A stretch of DNA of 28,763 nt from a virus. The number at the start of each line of letters is the position of its first letter. Within the stretch, counting starts at the first letter, position 1. The notes beneath the pieces are model-generated. The model was not told the DNA's origin and ran no database searches. It worked only from the letters and a program-made list of their open reading frames with translations. Positions 20,269-28,763 of the stretch are shown here, in pieces. The translations under genes were made by a program, and so were the position numbers. The stretch is taken from positions 1 through 28,763 of IMG/VR virus record IMGVR_UViG_3300032342_000667; one strand, 5' to 3'.

Positions 20269-21477
20269 GTGGCTGATTACGTTGCCCTGCGACCGCAGTT
20301 CGATCGTGATTCCGAGCTGTGGACCTACCAGGACGTCGTGGAGTTTCTCCTCGACGCCTTTGGTTATACTCGCACAAACTCCATGGCAGTTAGGTTGTGC
20401 CAGCGGTCCATCGTGCAGGCTATGCGGGATCTCCCTTCCCGGTCTCGTTGGTCGATTTACGAGGGGCGCGTGCAGCTCCTGACCGAGGCGCCGTACTCCA
20501 CTGGCACGATCAGTTACACCAACTCCAACCGGCAAGTGACGCTGGTGGGTGGAACATGGCCCACCACGGCGACCTACTATCGACTGAGAATCGGGACGAT
20601 TGATTACGAGATCCAGGAACGCATCAGTGGGACCGTGGTGACGCTGGCGTATGACTCCAATCCCGGCGCTGACGTGGTTGCCGGTACGGCGTACTCCGCC
20701 TATCGTTCCGTTTACAACCTCCCTCCAGATTGGCGGAGGATGGTTTGCCTGACTGACCAGTCCAGTAAGACTGAGTTGGGTTTCGTCGAGTCTCTGAGCG
20801 TCAGTCGCCAGCAGGTGTTTCAGGGGTCCACGGGACTGCCGGTGTCGTACACTATTCGTAATTCCAAGGACACTTATGGTTCGTTGGCGATCGAATTCGG
20901 CCCAGCGCCGTCCGCGGCCAGGACGTACCTCATGCTCTACGAGCGAGGTCCGCGTCTCCTATTGACGGAGAAGTACTCCAAGGGAACAGTTTCCACGGTT
21001 GGGACGGCGCTGACGGGTGTTAATACCGCGTTCGCGAACGCCCACGTGGGGGCGATCATTCGCTTCTCGGGCGACGTCACGGTGGAGCCCACTGGGATCT
21101 TCGGCAACTCGGATGACACCAGCAATCCATTCACGGAGCAGCGGGTGATCATGGCTCGCGGTAGTTCCACTACTTTGACCTTGGATGCCGCCCTGAGTGC
21201 TGACGTGACCGGGATGAAGTACACGATCAGCGACCCTATCGATTGCTGGGGTCAGGCGATGATGACCTATGTGTTGCGGGCGGCGGAAGTGGAAGCTGCT
21301 CGTCTTTCTGCCAAGAAGGACATTCAGACGTACATCATGTTCGAGCGTCAGGCGTTGATGGAAGCTCAGGCAGCGGACTCTGGCGCGCGGGATTCGGGGT
21401 TCCCCGGCCGGTCGTATCCGTTCCATTTAATGCCTTGGACAACGATCCCCGCTGAGGTTGTAGGTGGACAGGCGTGA
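20269..21477 (+). CDS. Putative head-tail connector (neck/adaptor) protein
   Basis: 402 residues from a GTG with AGGAGGTGA upstream. The N-terminal 60 residues are helical (VVEFLLDAFGYTR, then LCQRSIVQAMRDLPSRSRW), like adaptor proteins that dock on the portal. A long beta-rich part contains QVTLVGGTWPTTATYYRLR and YNLPPDWRRM. The C-terminus returns to helix (MMTYVLRAAEVEAARLSAKK). Inserted beta domains on a helical adaptor core are known in phage necks. Supported by position between portal and tail tube. Confidence 0.55.
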   Translation: MADYVALRPQFDRDSELWTYQDVVEFLLDAFGYTRTNSMAVRLCQRSIVQAMRDLPSRSRWSIYEGRVQLLTEAPYSTGTISYTNSNRQVTLVGGTWPTTATYYRLRIGTIDYEIQERISGTVVTLAYDSNPGADVVAGTAYSAYRSVYNLPPDWRRMVCLTDQSSKTELGFVESLSVSRQQVFQGSTGLPVSYTIRNSKDTYGSLAIEFGPAPSAARTYLMLYERGPRLLLTEKYSKGTVSTVGTALTGVNTAFANAHVGAIIRFSGDVTVEPTGIFGNSDDTSNPFTEQRVIMARGSSTTLTLDAALSADVTGMKYTISDPIDCWGQAMMTYVLRAAEVEAARLSAKKDIQTYIMFERQALMEAQAADSGARDSGFPGRSYPFHLMPWTTIPAEVVGGQA

Positions 21478-21935
21478 CAAGTCCGGCAGTATTTCAGGTT
21501 TCATTGGATCGTGTGAAAGCGACCTTGCTGGGACTCAACCTGCCGTTCGGTAAGGGTCAGATTGAGATCCGTAAGCTTCCTTGGGATAGGGACATGATCT
21601 ACCCAGGGATTACGATCTACCCCATGCCGGAGCGTGAGTCGCGAGGGACGTGTGGACGGGACGACATTGGCTACGGGATTGGAATTGCTTACGTCAGGCC
21701 AACCACCAGGAATTTGAGTGAGGGGCTGGGGGATATCGTGACGGCTAGGCAGCGGGTGCGGCGGGTGTTTCACAATAAGCGTTTGCCTGGATTCGAGAGT
21801 GACGACTGCCATGTGATGAGCTGCAAGGTCATTGGGAGTGGAGTGGAGATCCCCAAGGAGTTCTACGCCAGCAACGACATTGGGCAGCAGGTTATTTGGG
21901 CGTGGTTTCGCGAGTACCGGACAGATCCGACATAG
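21474..21935 (+). CDS. Putative tail terminator/tail completion protein
   Basis: 153 residues, GTG start in a GTGA overlap with the adaptor gene. Strand pattern: PGITIYPMPE, then YGIGIAYVRPT, a helix (ARQRVRRVFHNK), then SCKVIGSG and VIWAWFREYR. This alternating alpha/beta order resembles phage tail terminators, and it sits immediately before the tail tube gene where such proteins usually are. Moderate confidence; head-closure is the alternative. Confidence 0.5.
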   Translation: MTSPAVFQVSLDRVKATLLGLNLPFGKGQIEIRKLPWDRDMIYPGITIYPMPERESRGTCGRDDIGYGIGIAYVRPTTRNLSEGLGDIVTARQRVRRVFHNKRLPGFESDDCHVMSCKVIGSGVEIPKEFYASNDIGQQVIWAWFREYRTDPT

Positions 21936-21942
21936 GTGATAT

Positions 21943-22869
21943 ATGGCTTTCTTTTGTGCTCAGGGCGTGTTCGCACGCATGTTTTCCAAGGACGGTGCTG
22001 GCCAATTGGCGTTTACGTCTGGGCACACCACCGAGGAGTTTGTGCGTGAGAACCTCGCCAAGCGTGGCACGATTGCGCATCCTAATGGCATCCGTGGAAC
22101 CAGAAGTGCTCCCTCCGAACGTGCCCGCACTGGCCCCTATGCGCCGTTCGGAACTATCCATTTCAATCCCGATCCTGGCTTCCTTGGTCGCTGGTTGCAG
22201 AGGGCGATGGGCGGGACTCCAACGGGCGCTGATCCGATCACGTATCCATTGGCGGAAGGGCTGTCTCCATTCGGTGTGGCGATTGATCGCGTGACCACAA
22301 AGTTTCGCTACAACGATTGCTACATCAATCAGTTCCAGCTCTCCGGGCGCCGGACGGAGTATGGTGCTCACCCGGACGTTCTGGATGTGATGATGGAGGT
22401 CTATGCTCAGACAAGGGATAAGGGTATCACCGTAACGGACACCCCACTGGCATTCACCGCTGACGCCGCGCCGTATATTTTCGAGGACGCCACGATCACG
22501 ATGTTGGGTGTGACGCGGGAGATGTTCAACGTGGTGCTGAGGATCCACAATCACCTGCACGTGCGAACGAGCAACTCCTTGACCCCGACGATCATCTGTC
22601 CCACGAATCGCTCGGTTACTTTCGAGGCGACGGTCCCTTATACGGCGAACGAGACTGACTTGCTTGATCAGACCACGGCTGGTGCGGCGGCGGTCTTGAA
22701 GTTCACGAACGGGAATATGTCCATCGAGTGGGATCTGGCTACGTTGCAAGTGGAGTCCCATGATCCAGTGGTGACTGGCAAGGGAGAGATCGTGCTGCCG
22801 ATCCGTGGCATTGCCAGGACTGTTGGCGCCGTGAAGGAGCTGGTCGCGATCAACGACAGCACGCCGTAA
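21943..22869 (+). CDS. Major tail tube protein
   Basis: 308 residues; AGGTGATAT leads to the ATG. The sequence follows the siphophage tail tube pattern: N-terminal FTSGHTTEEFVRENLAKRGTI, a GPYAPFGTIHFNPDPGFLGRWLQRAM segment like the RG/SG...P..l...L block of tail tubes (residues about 65-90), IDRVTTKFRYNDCYINQF, then long beta strands. Hexamers of it stack to form the tail lumen. No sheath gene is adjacent, so a non-contractile tail is likely. Confidence 0.7.
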   Translation: MAFFCAQGVFARMFSKDGAGQLAFTSGHTTEEFVRENLAKRGTIAHPNGIRGTRSAPSERARTGPYAPFGTIHFNPDPGFLGRWLQRAMGGTPTGADPITYPLAEGLSPFGVAIDRVTTKFRYNDCYINQFQLSGRRTEYGAHPDVLDVMMEVYAQTRDKGITVTDTPLAFTADAAPYIFEDATITMLGVTREMFNVVLRIHNHLHVRTSNSLTPTIICPTNRSVTFEATVPYTANETDLLDQTTAGAAAVLKFTNGNMSIEWDLATLQVESHDPVVTGKGEIVLPIRGIARTVGAVKELVAINDSTP

Positions 22870-23637
22870 ATGGCCACCGATCAATCCATCCCAGACCCTT
22901 CAGAGGTTCCATTCCTGGAGCCCGATACCGAGCAGAATCCAGCTCATCCAGAGCCGGGAGGGATGCAGGACGTGGCGGCTGCGATTCGGGAGCTGCTGGC
23001 GGCGTTCCTGGGCCAGCAGCAGGGGCAGGGCGTACCGATGGTGGTTGGTCCGGCCGCTGTTCCTGGAGCGGCTCCGGTGGCTCCCGTGGGTCCCCCTATT
23101 CTTCCCGTTGTGCCTCCGCGTGGCGGCAGGCCTCGTTTGCCGCCCCGTGCTTCACGGCCAGCTCCGCAGCCACGGATTCCAGAGGAGCGTCCCAAGTTCT
23201 CTGGACCAGGGCAGGGGAGTACGAGTTCCAGTTCTGACGCATTTACGGCTGAAGGTTCACCGACGTCGAGGACGAAGGTTCCCGAGGACTTTGCACCATC
23301 CATACAGGCCCCACGGGGGGAACCATTCGTTGTCGATGAGCAGCCGGATGTGGGGGAGTGGCGAGAACGCCAATCAGCTCCATCGGGCTTTGATGAAAAC
23401 TGGTTTGGTCCAAAACAAGATGAAGTTCGGATGGACCCGAACATGCAGGAGGAGTTTGGCCGGAACGACGACCAGCTCACGATCCTGCAAAAGATGGATG
23501 AGATCCGGGAAGAGCAGCGGAAGTTTCATCGCGGTCTAATCCTGGTGTTACACAAGATCATCATGGACTTGAAGGACGACAATGTCTCGATCGAGGACAT
23601 TATTCGGCACTTTGAACAGGAGCGGCTGACCCTGTGA
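22870..23637 (+). CDS. Hypothetical protein with Pro/Gln-rich disordered region and helical end
   Basis: 255 residues starting right after the tail tube stop. Residues 45-180 are Pro/Gly/Ala/Gln rich and surely disordered. Residues 195-255 are helical and charged (LTILQKMDEIREEQRKFHRG, then VSIEDIIRHFEQERLTL). In siphophages the position after the tail tube is that of the tail assembly chaperones, but no frameshift slip site was recognised here and the composition is unusual. Function unassigned. Confidence 0.55.
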   Translation: MATDQSIPDPSEVPFLEPDTEQNPAHPEPGGMQDVAAAIRELLAAFLGQQQGQGVPMVVGPAAVPGAAPVAPVGPPILPVVPPRGGRPRLPPRASRPAPQPRIPEERPKFSGPGQGSTSSSSDAFTAEGSPTSRTKVPEDFAPSIQAPRGEPFVVDEQPDVGEWRERQSAPSGFDENWFGPKQDEVRMDPNMQEEFGRNDDQLTILQKMDEIREEQRKFHRGLILVLHKIIMDLKDDNVSIEDIIRHFEQERLTL

Positions 23638-24377
23638 AGTTCAGTTACCGCGGCTACACGCATCCAGATAACGAAGTCGACTTGGCGGCCTTCATGGTCC
23701 GTCCCCGGTTCTCCGCGCGTCACCGGAGGATTTCCAGCATCTACCAGATGCACTTGCGTGGCCAGTTGATCATTAACGATCCGTCGATCGTCACTCCAGA
23801 TCAATTGCAGGCTGCGATGGCCACGAAGATAGCCAAGATCGTTGATGTCTACGCCTACGATGACGGCGATGCCATTTTCAGGCACGACAACGGCACCCCA
23901 ACACGTCACTCATTGATCAGCGCGAATTCCATCACTGGCGTGAAGGTGCGGCATCGCTCATGGCCTCGTGGCGGGATGGATGAGTACGCCACTATCCGCA
24001 CCTTCTACATCGTGTTGGAGGCGGAGTTCCTAGAGCCCGATGCGCAGTTGTTGTACTTCTTCGAGGCGTTGCGATTTATTGGGACTGGTGGTCCTCGAAT
24101 TGTGGTTGAGGATACGTTTGATGGTCCACCGATCTACCAGCTCACGAACCTCTACACTCACCAGAAGGTGGTGCAGTGGGGCTCGGCGGTGGGATTGAAC
24201 GGCTGGCCTTTGCTGGACGTGGTGCCGCTTTACCCGGACTACGAGCATCTGGATCGTCGTGAAATCACGCCCACGTCCGCTGACAGTTTCACGAACGGAT
24301 ACATGAACTACCCGGTGCAATGGACCTTCCATTTTAGCTTGCCAACGGGAACGATAGGCTTCCCACATTTGAGGTGA
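23634..24377 (+). CDS. Putative tail-associated structural protein
   Basis: 247 residues, GTG start in a GTGA overlap. Mixed alpha/beta: IYQMHLRGQLIINDPSIVT, then KVRHRSWPRGGMDEYATIRTF and FYIVLEAEFLEPDAQLLYFF. The FYIVLEAEF and VQWTFHFSLP strands are typical of beta-sandwich virion proteins, possibly distal tail-like. No tape-measure gene is recognisable in the window, so the tail assignment rests only on position. Confidence 0.5.
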   Translation: MKFSYRGYTHPDNEVDLAAFMVRPRFSARHRRISSIYQMHLRGQLIINDPSIVTPDQLQAAMATKIAKIVDVYAYDDGDAIFRHDNGTPTRHSLISANSITGVKVRHRSWPRGGMDEYATIRTFYIVLEAEFLEPDAQLLYFFEALRFIGTGGPRIVVEDTFDGPPIYQLTNLYTHQKVVQWGSAVGLNGWPLLDVVPLYPDYEHLDRREITPTSADSFTNGYMNYPVQWTFHFSLPTGTIGFPHLR

Positions 24378-24381
24378 TTCC

Positions 24382-25743
24382 ATGACTCTGCGACGATGGT
24401 TGGGTGCCGCTAAACAGACGATGCAGGTCGACAGCATGACCGTTGCTGGCACGTGGTTGGCTGGTGAGAAGATCACGTTCACGATCGCCAACTTGGATGT
24501 GACGGTAACTGTTGGTTCGCTGGTCACGACCGCTCAGGTTGCCACCACGATCGTTGAAGCCTGGGAGGCGCTGGGGTTCACGGACACTACAGCGGTGTGC
24601 GACCCGACGATCGCCAACGGTGGCCTGAAGTCAGTGCCGCAGTTCTCGGAGATCGCCGCTGCGGTCGATACGGTCAACACCTCCAAGGTGATCTTCTCCG
24701 CCCGCACCCCCGGTAAACCGTACACTATGACGTCGACAGAGAACTCCGTGAGCGGCACCGCACCGCTGGTGTCCGTGACGGTATCCAACGGAAAGTGGTA
24801 TTGGGACGAGCCGGACAATTGGAGCGGCAATGCTGTGCCAGTGAACAGCGATGACGTGTTGTTTGATTCCGGTGACGTGGACTGCCTATTCACGAACTAT
24901 GGTGCCACGCCAGCGAACAACCTGATTACCGGGGTGGCCATTCAGCCATTGACGTTTACTCAGACTTCCGGTTACTCCGGTTCACTGGGGTTGTCGCCTG
25001 TCAATCGAGACAACGCCTCCAAGCCTTACAGTGAATATCGAGGTCTGTCCTTGACGTTCACCAATAATGCTATCACCACTACGCTGAAGTTTGGTGAGAC
25101 GACTGGGGTTGGTTCGCGCCGGATGAATATGGATTCCGGCGCGGGGCGGGTAACGGGCTTGGTGTTGAACACTGGCACTCGAAGCGAGACGAGCTACCCG
25201 ACTCTGCTCTGGAAGGGGTCGCACGTCAGTAATGACTGGACCGCAGAGCAGGGGGATCTTGGCATTGCTTACCTCCCAGGAGAAACGGCGACTGTCGCCA
25301 CGCTGCGGGTTGGTACGGAAACTAACGCTTCCGCGAAGTGTTACTGCGGTTCTGGGGTAACGCTGACAACTGTATTGACGGCCGGATCTGGAAAGCTAAC
25401 GCTGAATTCCAGTCCCACCACGCTGACCATGTCTGGATTGAACTCTGAAGTTGAGCAGCTCGCCGGGGTTCCGGCTTCGGCAAATATCTGGTCGGGAGTG
25501 TTTCGTTTCCGCTCTGTCACGACTCTGCCAACCGCACTCTCGATCGGCCCGACAGGGAAGCTGGATAGGACTGGCGAGGCTCGTGCTGCCACCATCACTC
25601 CCGTGGTGCAAATGTACGAGGGTGCTACCCTACTGGACCCCAACAGCTCATTGGTGTTCTCCGGTGGAATCAAGGTCGTGGGTGGGAAGCTGGGGAAGGT
25701 GACGATCGACGCCGGGGCAAACCGGACTTATCAAGTGGCATAA
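24382..25743 (+). CDS. Putative beta-rich tail/fibre protein
   Basis: 453 residues; GAGGTGA precedes the ATG. Nearly all short beta strands, rich in Thr/Ser/Gly/Val. The segment WYWDEPDNWSGNAVPVNSDD (about residues 134-153) is the W..P.NWS...VP..-D signature that starts many secreted beta-helix proteins. The remainder looks like a parallel beta helix, suggesting a surface or receptor-binding part of the tail. N-terminal MTLRRWLGAAKQTM may be a docking segment. Confidence 0.55.
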   Translation: MTLRRWLGAAKQTMQVDSMTVAGTWLAGEKITFTIANLDVTVTVGSLVTTAQVATTIVEAWEALGFTDTTAVCDPTIANGGLKSVPQFSEIAAAVDTVNTSKVIFSARTPGKPYTMTSTENSVSGTAPLVSVTVSNGKWYWDEPDNWSGNAVPVNSDDVLFDSGDVDCLFTNYGATPANNLITGVAIQPLTFTQTSGYSGSLGLSPVNRDNASKPYSEYRGLSLTFTNNAITTTLKFGETTGVGSRRMNMDSGAGRVTGLVLNTGTRSETSYPTLLWKGSHVSNDWTAEQGDLGIAYLPGETATVATLRVGTETNASAKCYCGSGVTLTTVLTAGSGKLTLNSSPTTLTMSGLNSEVEQLAGVPASANIWSGVFRFRSVTTLPTALSIGPTGKLDRTGEARAATITPVVQMYEGATLLDPNSSLVFSGGIKVVGGKLGKVTIDAGANRTYQVA

Positions 25744-25744
25744 C

Positions 25745-27376
25745 ATGGCTGACTTCCCGCAGGGGATCTTCTCGTTCACTGGCATTCCACAGACCGTGGG
25801 CGGGGATATGACCTATTCGCGCGGGATCACTCCCGGCGTGTGCATCTTGCGCACGGTAGCCCAGCCGCAGTTGATTTCCCTGGTGGGCGATCTACTGATC
25901 ACGTACGGTGGCGAAACGATCAAGTTCCCGGAGTGCGCCGTCAATACACACAGTCTTCGTAAGGAGCGAGATCGCCACAAGGGTTGGTTCTGGTCGATTC
26001 AGGTTAGGGACCGTCGCTGGAAGTGGGAGTACCAAAAGATCAGCGGGATCTACAACCAGCGGATGCCGGATGATTCAGTACGATCCAGTCCTACCCATCC
26101 CGAGATCAAGAAGAATCTCCAGGAGTTGGCGGTGCTTTGTCTGACTGCCATGGGGGAAGTGAACCCGGACGTCGGAGTACTTCCAACTAATAGCTGGCCA
26201 CCATCCCACTGGGAGGACGCCAACCCAGCCCAAGAGCTGGCTGCGTTGTGCGACCTCGTATCGTGCGTGGTGGTCTACGACTGGAAGACGGATTCAGTGC
26301 AGATCCGTTCCTTGGGTGTGGGCGCCACACTTCCGCTCCCCACTCGCAAGAATCCCGTGATGCCAGTCACGATCAGCAAGCGTCCGGATTTTTTATCCGT
26401 GGAGTGCTGGCCCACGAAGTTCCAGTTGAAGTTTGAATTGGAGGCAGTCGCTTACGACCCCGACTACGGCAAGATCGTTGCCATGGACGGGGCCTCGTAC
26501 GCTCCCGCTACCGACAAGTGGAAGTACAACTGGTGGTGTGCGTTTCCAAACGTGGCCGCGACTTCTCGTCATTGGGCGTTCGAGTCCGCGTTTCGGTGGT
26601 ATCGGATCAAGGGCCTAGCCCAGGGAGGGCTGGCGGTCCCGCAGTTGAGCGAAACGATCAAGAGCGTCGATCAGTTCTACTTGGAAGATGGCTTGGTGCA
26701 GTTGGTGACTGACATTGGCAATATGCCGCAGACTCGCCCCACGATCGTGGAGGGTGAGTTCTGGCCGCAGTGTCACTGGCAGGCCACGACTAACAAGAGT
26801 GCGGTCTACGACGCGGAGTACCGCATTCACCCAGACCACCGTAATGTGATCGAGTTCGCATATCCAGTGTTCAAGGTCACGACTTCCGGATCAGACACAT
26901 TCTACGAGGGCGCTAAGCTGTACTTGACGGCCCGTTGCCAAATCCGCAAGGAGAATGGCGACTGGTTCGTGGCTGAATCACTGACGAAGAATCTCCCGTG
27001 GCGAGCGACTGGCGCTGGTCCGAGAATTCTCAAACACCCAGAACTTTGGAAGAGTGTTATCTACAACTACTCCGACACCACTTCTGGGTCCACGATCAGC
27101 GATAACGTGCAGGCCTTGACTGAGGAAGCCAATGTGTACCTTAGCGCCGTGGCGCTGGGATACAACTCCGGCCCCCAGGAGGATGTGGAGTACGCCTCTG
27201 TTCTGCCATTGACCCTTGATGGCGCGATCGCTCAGATTAGGTGGCGGGCTGGGATCTTCATGCTCGCCAGAACACGTGCATCAAGGAACCACGAGTTCGA
27301 CCTTTTCACTCCTAGTGCAGACTTCCGCAGGCGGACGGAGAAGATAGACACCTTGGCTAACAGGGAGGTGCTGTAA
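25745..27376 (+). CDS. Putative tail-tip/hub-type minor tail protein
   Basis: 543 residues starting one base after the previous stop. Alternating beta domains with short helices; CDLVSCVVVYDWKTDSVQIRS and GAKLYLTARCQIRKENGDWF suggest hub-like beta domains, and the protein is rich in Trp/Tyr. It may build the tail tip or baseplate hub. No peptidase or lysozyme motif was seen. Called from size, order and fold impression only. Confidence 0.5.
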   Translation: MADFPQGIFSFTGIPQTVGGDMTYSRGITPGVCILRTVAQPQLISLVGDLLITYGGETIKFPECAVNTHSLRKERDRHKGWFWSIQVRDRRWKWEYQKISGIYNQRMPDDSVRSSPTHPEIKKNLQELAVLCLTAMGEVNPDVGVLPTNSWPPSHWEDANPAQELAALCDLVSCVVVYDWKTDSVQIRSLGVGATLPLPTRKNPVMPVTISKRPDFLSVECWPTKFQLKFELEAVAYDPDYGKIVAMDGASYAPATDKWKYNWWCAFPNVAATSRHWAFESAFRWYRIKGLAQGGLAVPQLSETIKSVDQFYLEDGLVQLVTDIGNMPQTRPTIVEGEFWPQCHWQATTNKSAVYDAEYRIHPDHRNVIEFAYPVFKVTTSGSDTFYEGAKLYLTARCQIRKENGDWFVAESLTKNLPWRATGAGPRILKHPELWKSVIYNYSDTTSGSTISDNVQALTEEANVYLSAVALGYNSGPQEDVEYASVLPLTLDGAIAQIRWRAGIFMLARTRASRNHEFDLFTPSADFRRRTEKIDTLANREVL

Positions 27377-27594
27377 TGGCTGAATTGCGTGTTGGGAAGT
27401 GCATCGGAGTGATTCTGCAAATGGACGAGATCGGGGTGGTGGAGGTGGATGGGAAGACGGTTCGCTGCTCGAACTGCAACCATCTGACGACCATTCCCAA
27501 CTCAGAGGTAACGCTTGGTCCCCCCAGGGAGGTTGGTGGACTGCCGGTGATTGTTTCAGTTGAGCATCGACCACCAGTGATTGGATCATCATGA
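27376..27594 (+). CDS. Small hypothetical protein with a CxxC motif
   Basis: A 72-residue protein. GGGAGGTG precedes the ATG, which overlaps the upstream TAA by one base. A small beta domain with CIGVILQMDEIGVVEVDG and CSNCNH. It has one Cys pair plus an extra Cys. Tucked between two virion genes; role unknown. Confidence 0.55.
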   Translation: MAELRVGKCIGVILQMDEIGVVEVDGKTVRCSNCNHLTTIPNSEVTLGPPREVGGLPVIVSVEHRPPVIGSS

Positions 27595-28736
27595 CCGGAG
27601 TTCCCCAGGACGACCGATCGCCATTTCGTCAGACTCGCTGGATCGAGGCTACGAACAATGGCAGTTCCACGATCCCAGCCCATGGGGCGGTGGAGGTGGT
27701 TAGCAACACGGTGGTAGGCGCGGAGTTTCGGGAAGTTTTCTCGGTGCGGCGACCGACGAACTATGGACTGCCGAATATCGCAATCAATGGATTGATGCCG
27801 ATCAAGGTTGGGAAGACTGGTTTCGTGACCAAGGATTACCCGGCAAACTTTATGGGCGCCGCGGGATTGACCGTTGGCATGATGGCTGGCACGCAGCCGA
27901 ATTCTTACCTGCTTGCCAAGGGGTATCCCGGAGTGATGGTGGAGGGTAACGGCCCCAGCAGTGGATTGTACCGCGGGACGTACCTCTGGAGCCCGGCGAC
28001 GCGTGGAGTTCTTTCGTCAACGATCTGTCCCGATGACCCCACTGGTTCCGTTGGTTCGTTTTGGGTGGCGCGGGTGGATATGGGTGCGATCACGGCCGAT
28101 AACGCTTTTGGATTGGCTGGTATTGGCGGAGAGGCAGTGGAGCTGACGTGGAATGGATTGGCGAACGGTACTGGTCGTTGGGAGATTGTGCAGATCCATC
28201 ACCGCATGAAGACCATCACAACAGACGTAACGAGGAACGTCTGCGAGGTCGACAAGACCTTGCTCGATAAGGTTGCCTTGATGTACTGCGGATCGGAGGT
28301 TACGTCTATTGTGATCCCGACGAAGGTGGTAACGGTCGTGACCGGCGCCAAGATCGAAAGCATAGCCAGCCCCGGCAACCCACTGATCAGGACCTGCGAG
28401 CTGCAGAACGCCTTTACGGATATCTGTGTGATCGACGCTGGAGTGCAGAGTGCGTACTCAACGATCCTGGGCGGAGTATTTTCGCCGATGCCGGTCTTGC
28501 AGGATCTCAGGCAATTGGACCTGTGTCTTCAGATCCGCATTGCGACCGCCTATGTTCCGTGCCAGGATGCTGGAGCCTGGGTGAATGCCGTCTGTGGCGT
28601 GGAATGCACCACCAGCACGACTGGCGGCGGAGGCGGCGGAGGAGGGACCACGCCAGCAACTCCAACCTCACCCACCACGCCAACATTCTTCCGGTCCCCG
28701 TCCATGCGTCCTGGTGGACCGTGGCTTAAGCAGTGA
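27591..28736 (+). CDS. Minor structural (tail) protein with poly-Gly/Thr-Pro tail
   Basis: A 381-residue protein. ATGA overlap with the previous gene. The N-terminal 300 residues are beta-rich (GSSTIPAHGAVEVVSNTVVG, VGKTGFVTKDYPANFMG). The end holds a run of eight Gly followed by a Thr/Pro-rich linker and a short basic/Pro terminus, suggesting a flexible attachment between virion parts. Exact function unknown; likely tail or host-contact related from position. Confidence 0.55.
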   Translation: MTGVPQDDRSPFRQTRWIEATNNGSSTIPAHGAVEVVSNTVVGAEFREVFSVRRPTNYGLPNIAINGLMPIKVGKTGFVTKDYPANFMGAAGLTVGMMAGTQPNSYLLAKGYPGVMVEGNGPSSGLYRGTYLWSPATRGVLSSTICPDDPTGSVGSFWVARVDMGAITADNAFGLAGIGGEAVELTWNGLANGTGRWEIVQIHHRMKTITTDVTRNVCEVDKTLLDKVALMYCGSEVTSIVIPTKVVTVVTGAKIESIASPGNPLIRTCELQNAFTDICVIDAGVQSAYSTILGGVFSPMPVLQDLRQLDLCLQIRIATAYVPCQDAGAWVNAVCGVECTTSTTGGGGGGGGTTPATPTSPTTPTFFRSPSMRPGGPWLKQ

Positions 28737-28750
28737 TATAGTATTACCTG

Positions 28751-28756
28751 AAGGAG
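28751..28756 (+). promoter_or_regulatory. Ribosome binding site of a gene beyond the window
   Basis: AAGGAG followed by AGAGTTT at the window end; the start codon should lie just outside. It shows the rightward structural operon continues. Confidence 0.6.
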
Positions 28757-28763
28757 AGAGTTT

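Overview
The window is part of a tailed double-stranded DNA phage genome (Caudoviricetes). A tail tube-like protein with no visible contractile sheath gene suggests a siphovirus. Sigma70-like promoters, AAGGAG-type ribosome binding sites, ATGA/GTGA gene overlaps and rho-independent terminators show a bacterial host, but nothing identifies which one. The sequence looks like an environmental phage: most non-structural proteins are unrecognised, and several are small cysteine-pair (zinc-ribbon-like) proteins.

Layout. (1) 1-4152: a leftward operon of overlapping small genes with flavin-dependent thymidylate synthase (thyX) as its only firmly recognised enzyme. It is fired by a TTGCAC/TATAAT promoter at 4207-4234. 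(2) 4153-4392: a divergent control region with 10-bp-phased AAATGTG repeats. (3) 4393-7391: scaffold-like protein, major capsid protein and a decoration-like protein, closed by a strong terminator. (4) 7477-13442: an accessory segment. It has two small non-coding RNA candidates (about 7518-7603 and 10174-10266) driven by near-identical promoters with the same built-in palindrome; a dATP/dGTP diphosphohydrolase-like gene and small ORFs; a 418-residue Cas12/TnpB-like protein that seems to have lost its RuvC catalytic residues; an array of seven 10-bp repeats spaced about 28 bp apart; and, from a promoter abutting that array, about 660 nt of densely structured non-coding sequence. (5) 13475-28736: small-terminase candidate, large terminase, portal, head-tail connection genes, tail tube and tail/minor structural genes, all rightward and tightly coupled. 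A ribosome binding site for a further gene sits at the right edge.

The most unusual feature is the 10-mer GGGAATGCGG (often extended to AGGGAATGCGGG). I find 19 exact copies plus 4 near copies. All lie at gene boundaries or in non-coding DNA of the left operon and accessory segment, all point in the direction of transcription, and none lies in the structural genes. Seven copies form the regular array beside the Cas12-like gene. The co-occurrence of a catalytically degenerate Cas12/TnpB-like protein, two co-regulated structured RNAs, a short-repeat array with variable spacers and dispersed copies of the same repeat could be an undescribed RNA-guided regulatory system. The main alternative is a repressor/stoperator-like DNA-binding network, as in some mycobacteriophages. 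The large structured RNA is a separate candidate that recalls phage 'ornate' RNAs such as GOLLD and ROOL.

The head genes (scaffold, capsid, decoration) are separated from terminase and portal by this accessory segment of about 6 kb, whereas most siphophages keep these together. All functional calls come from reading motifs and gene order; no database search was possible.
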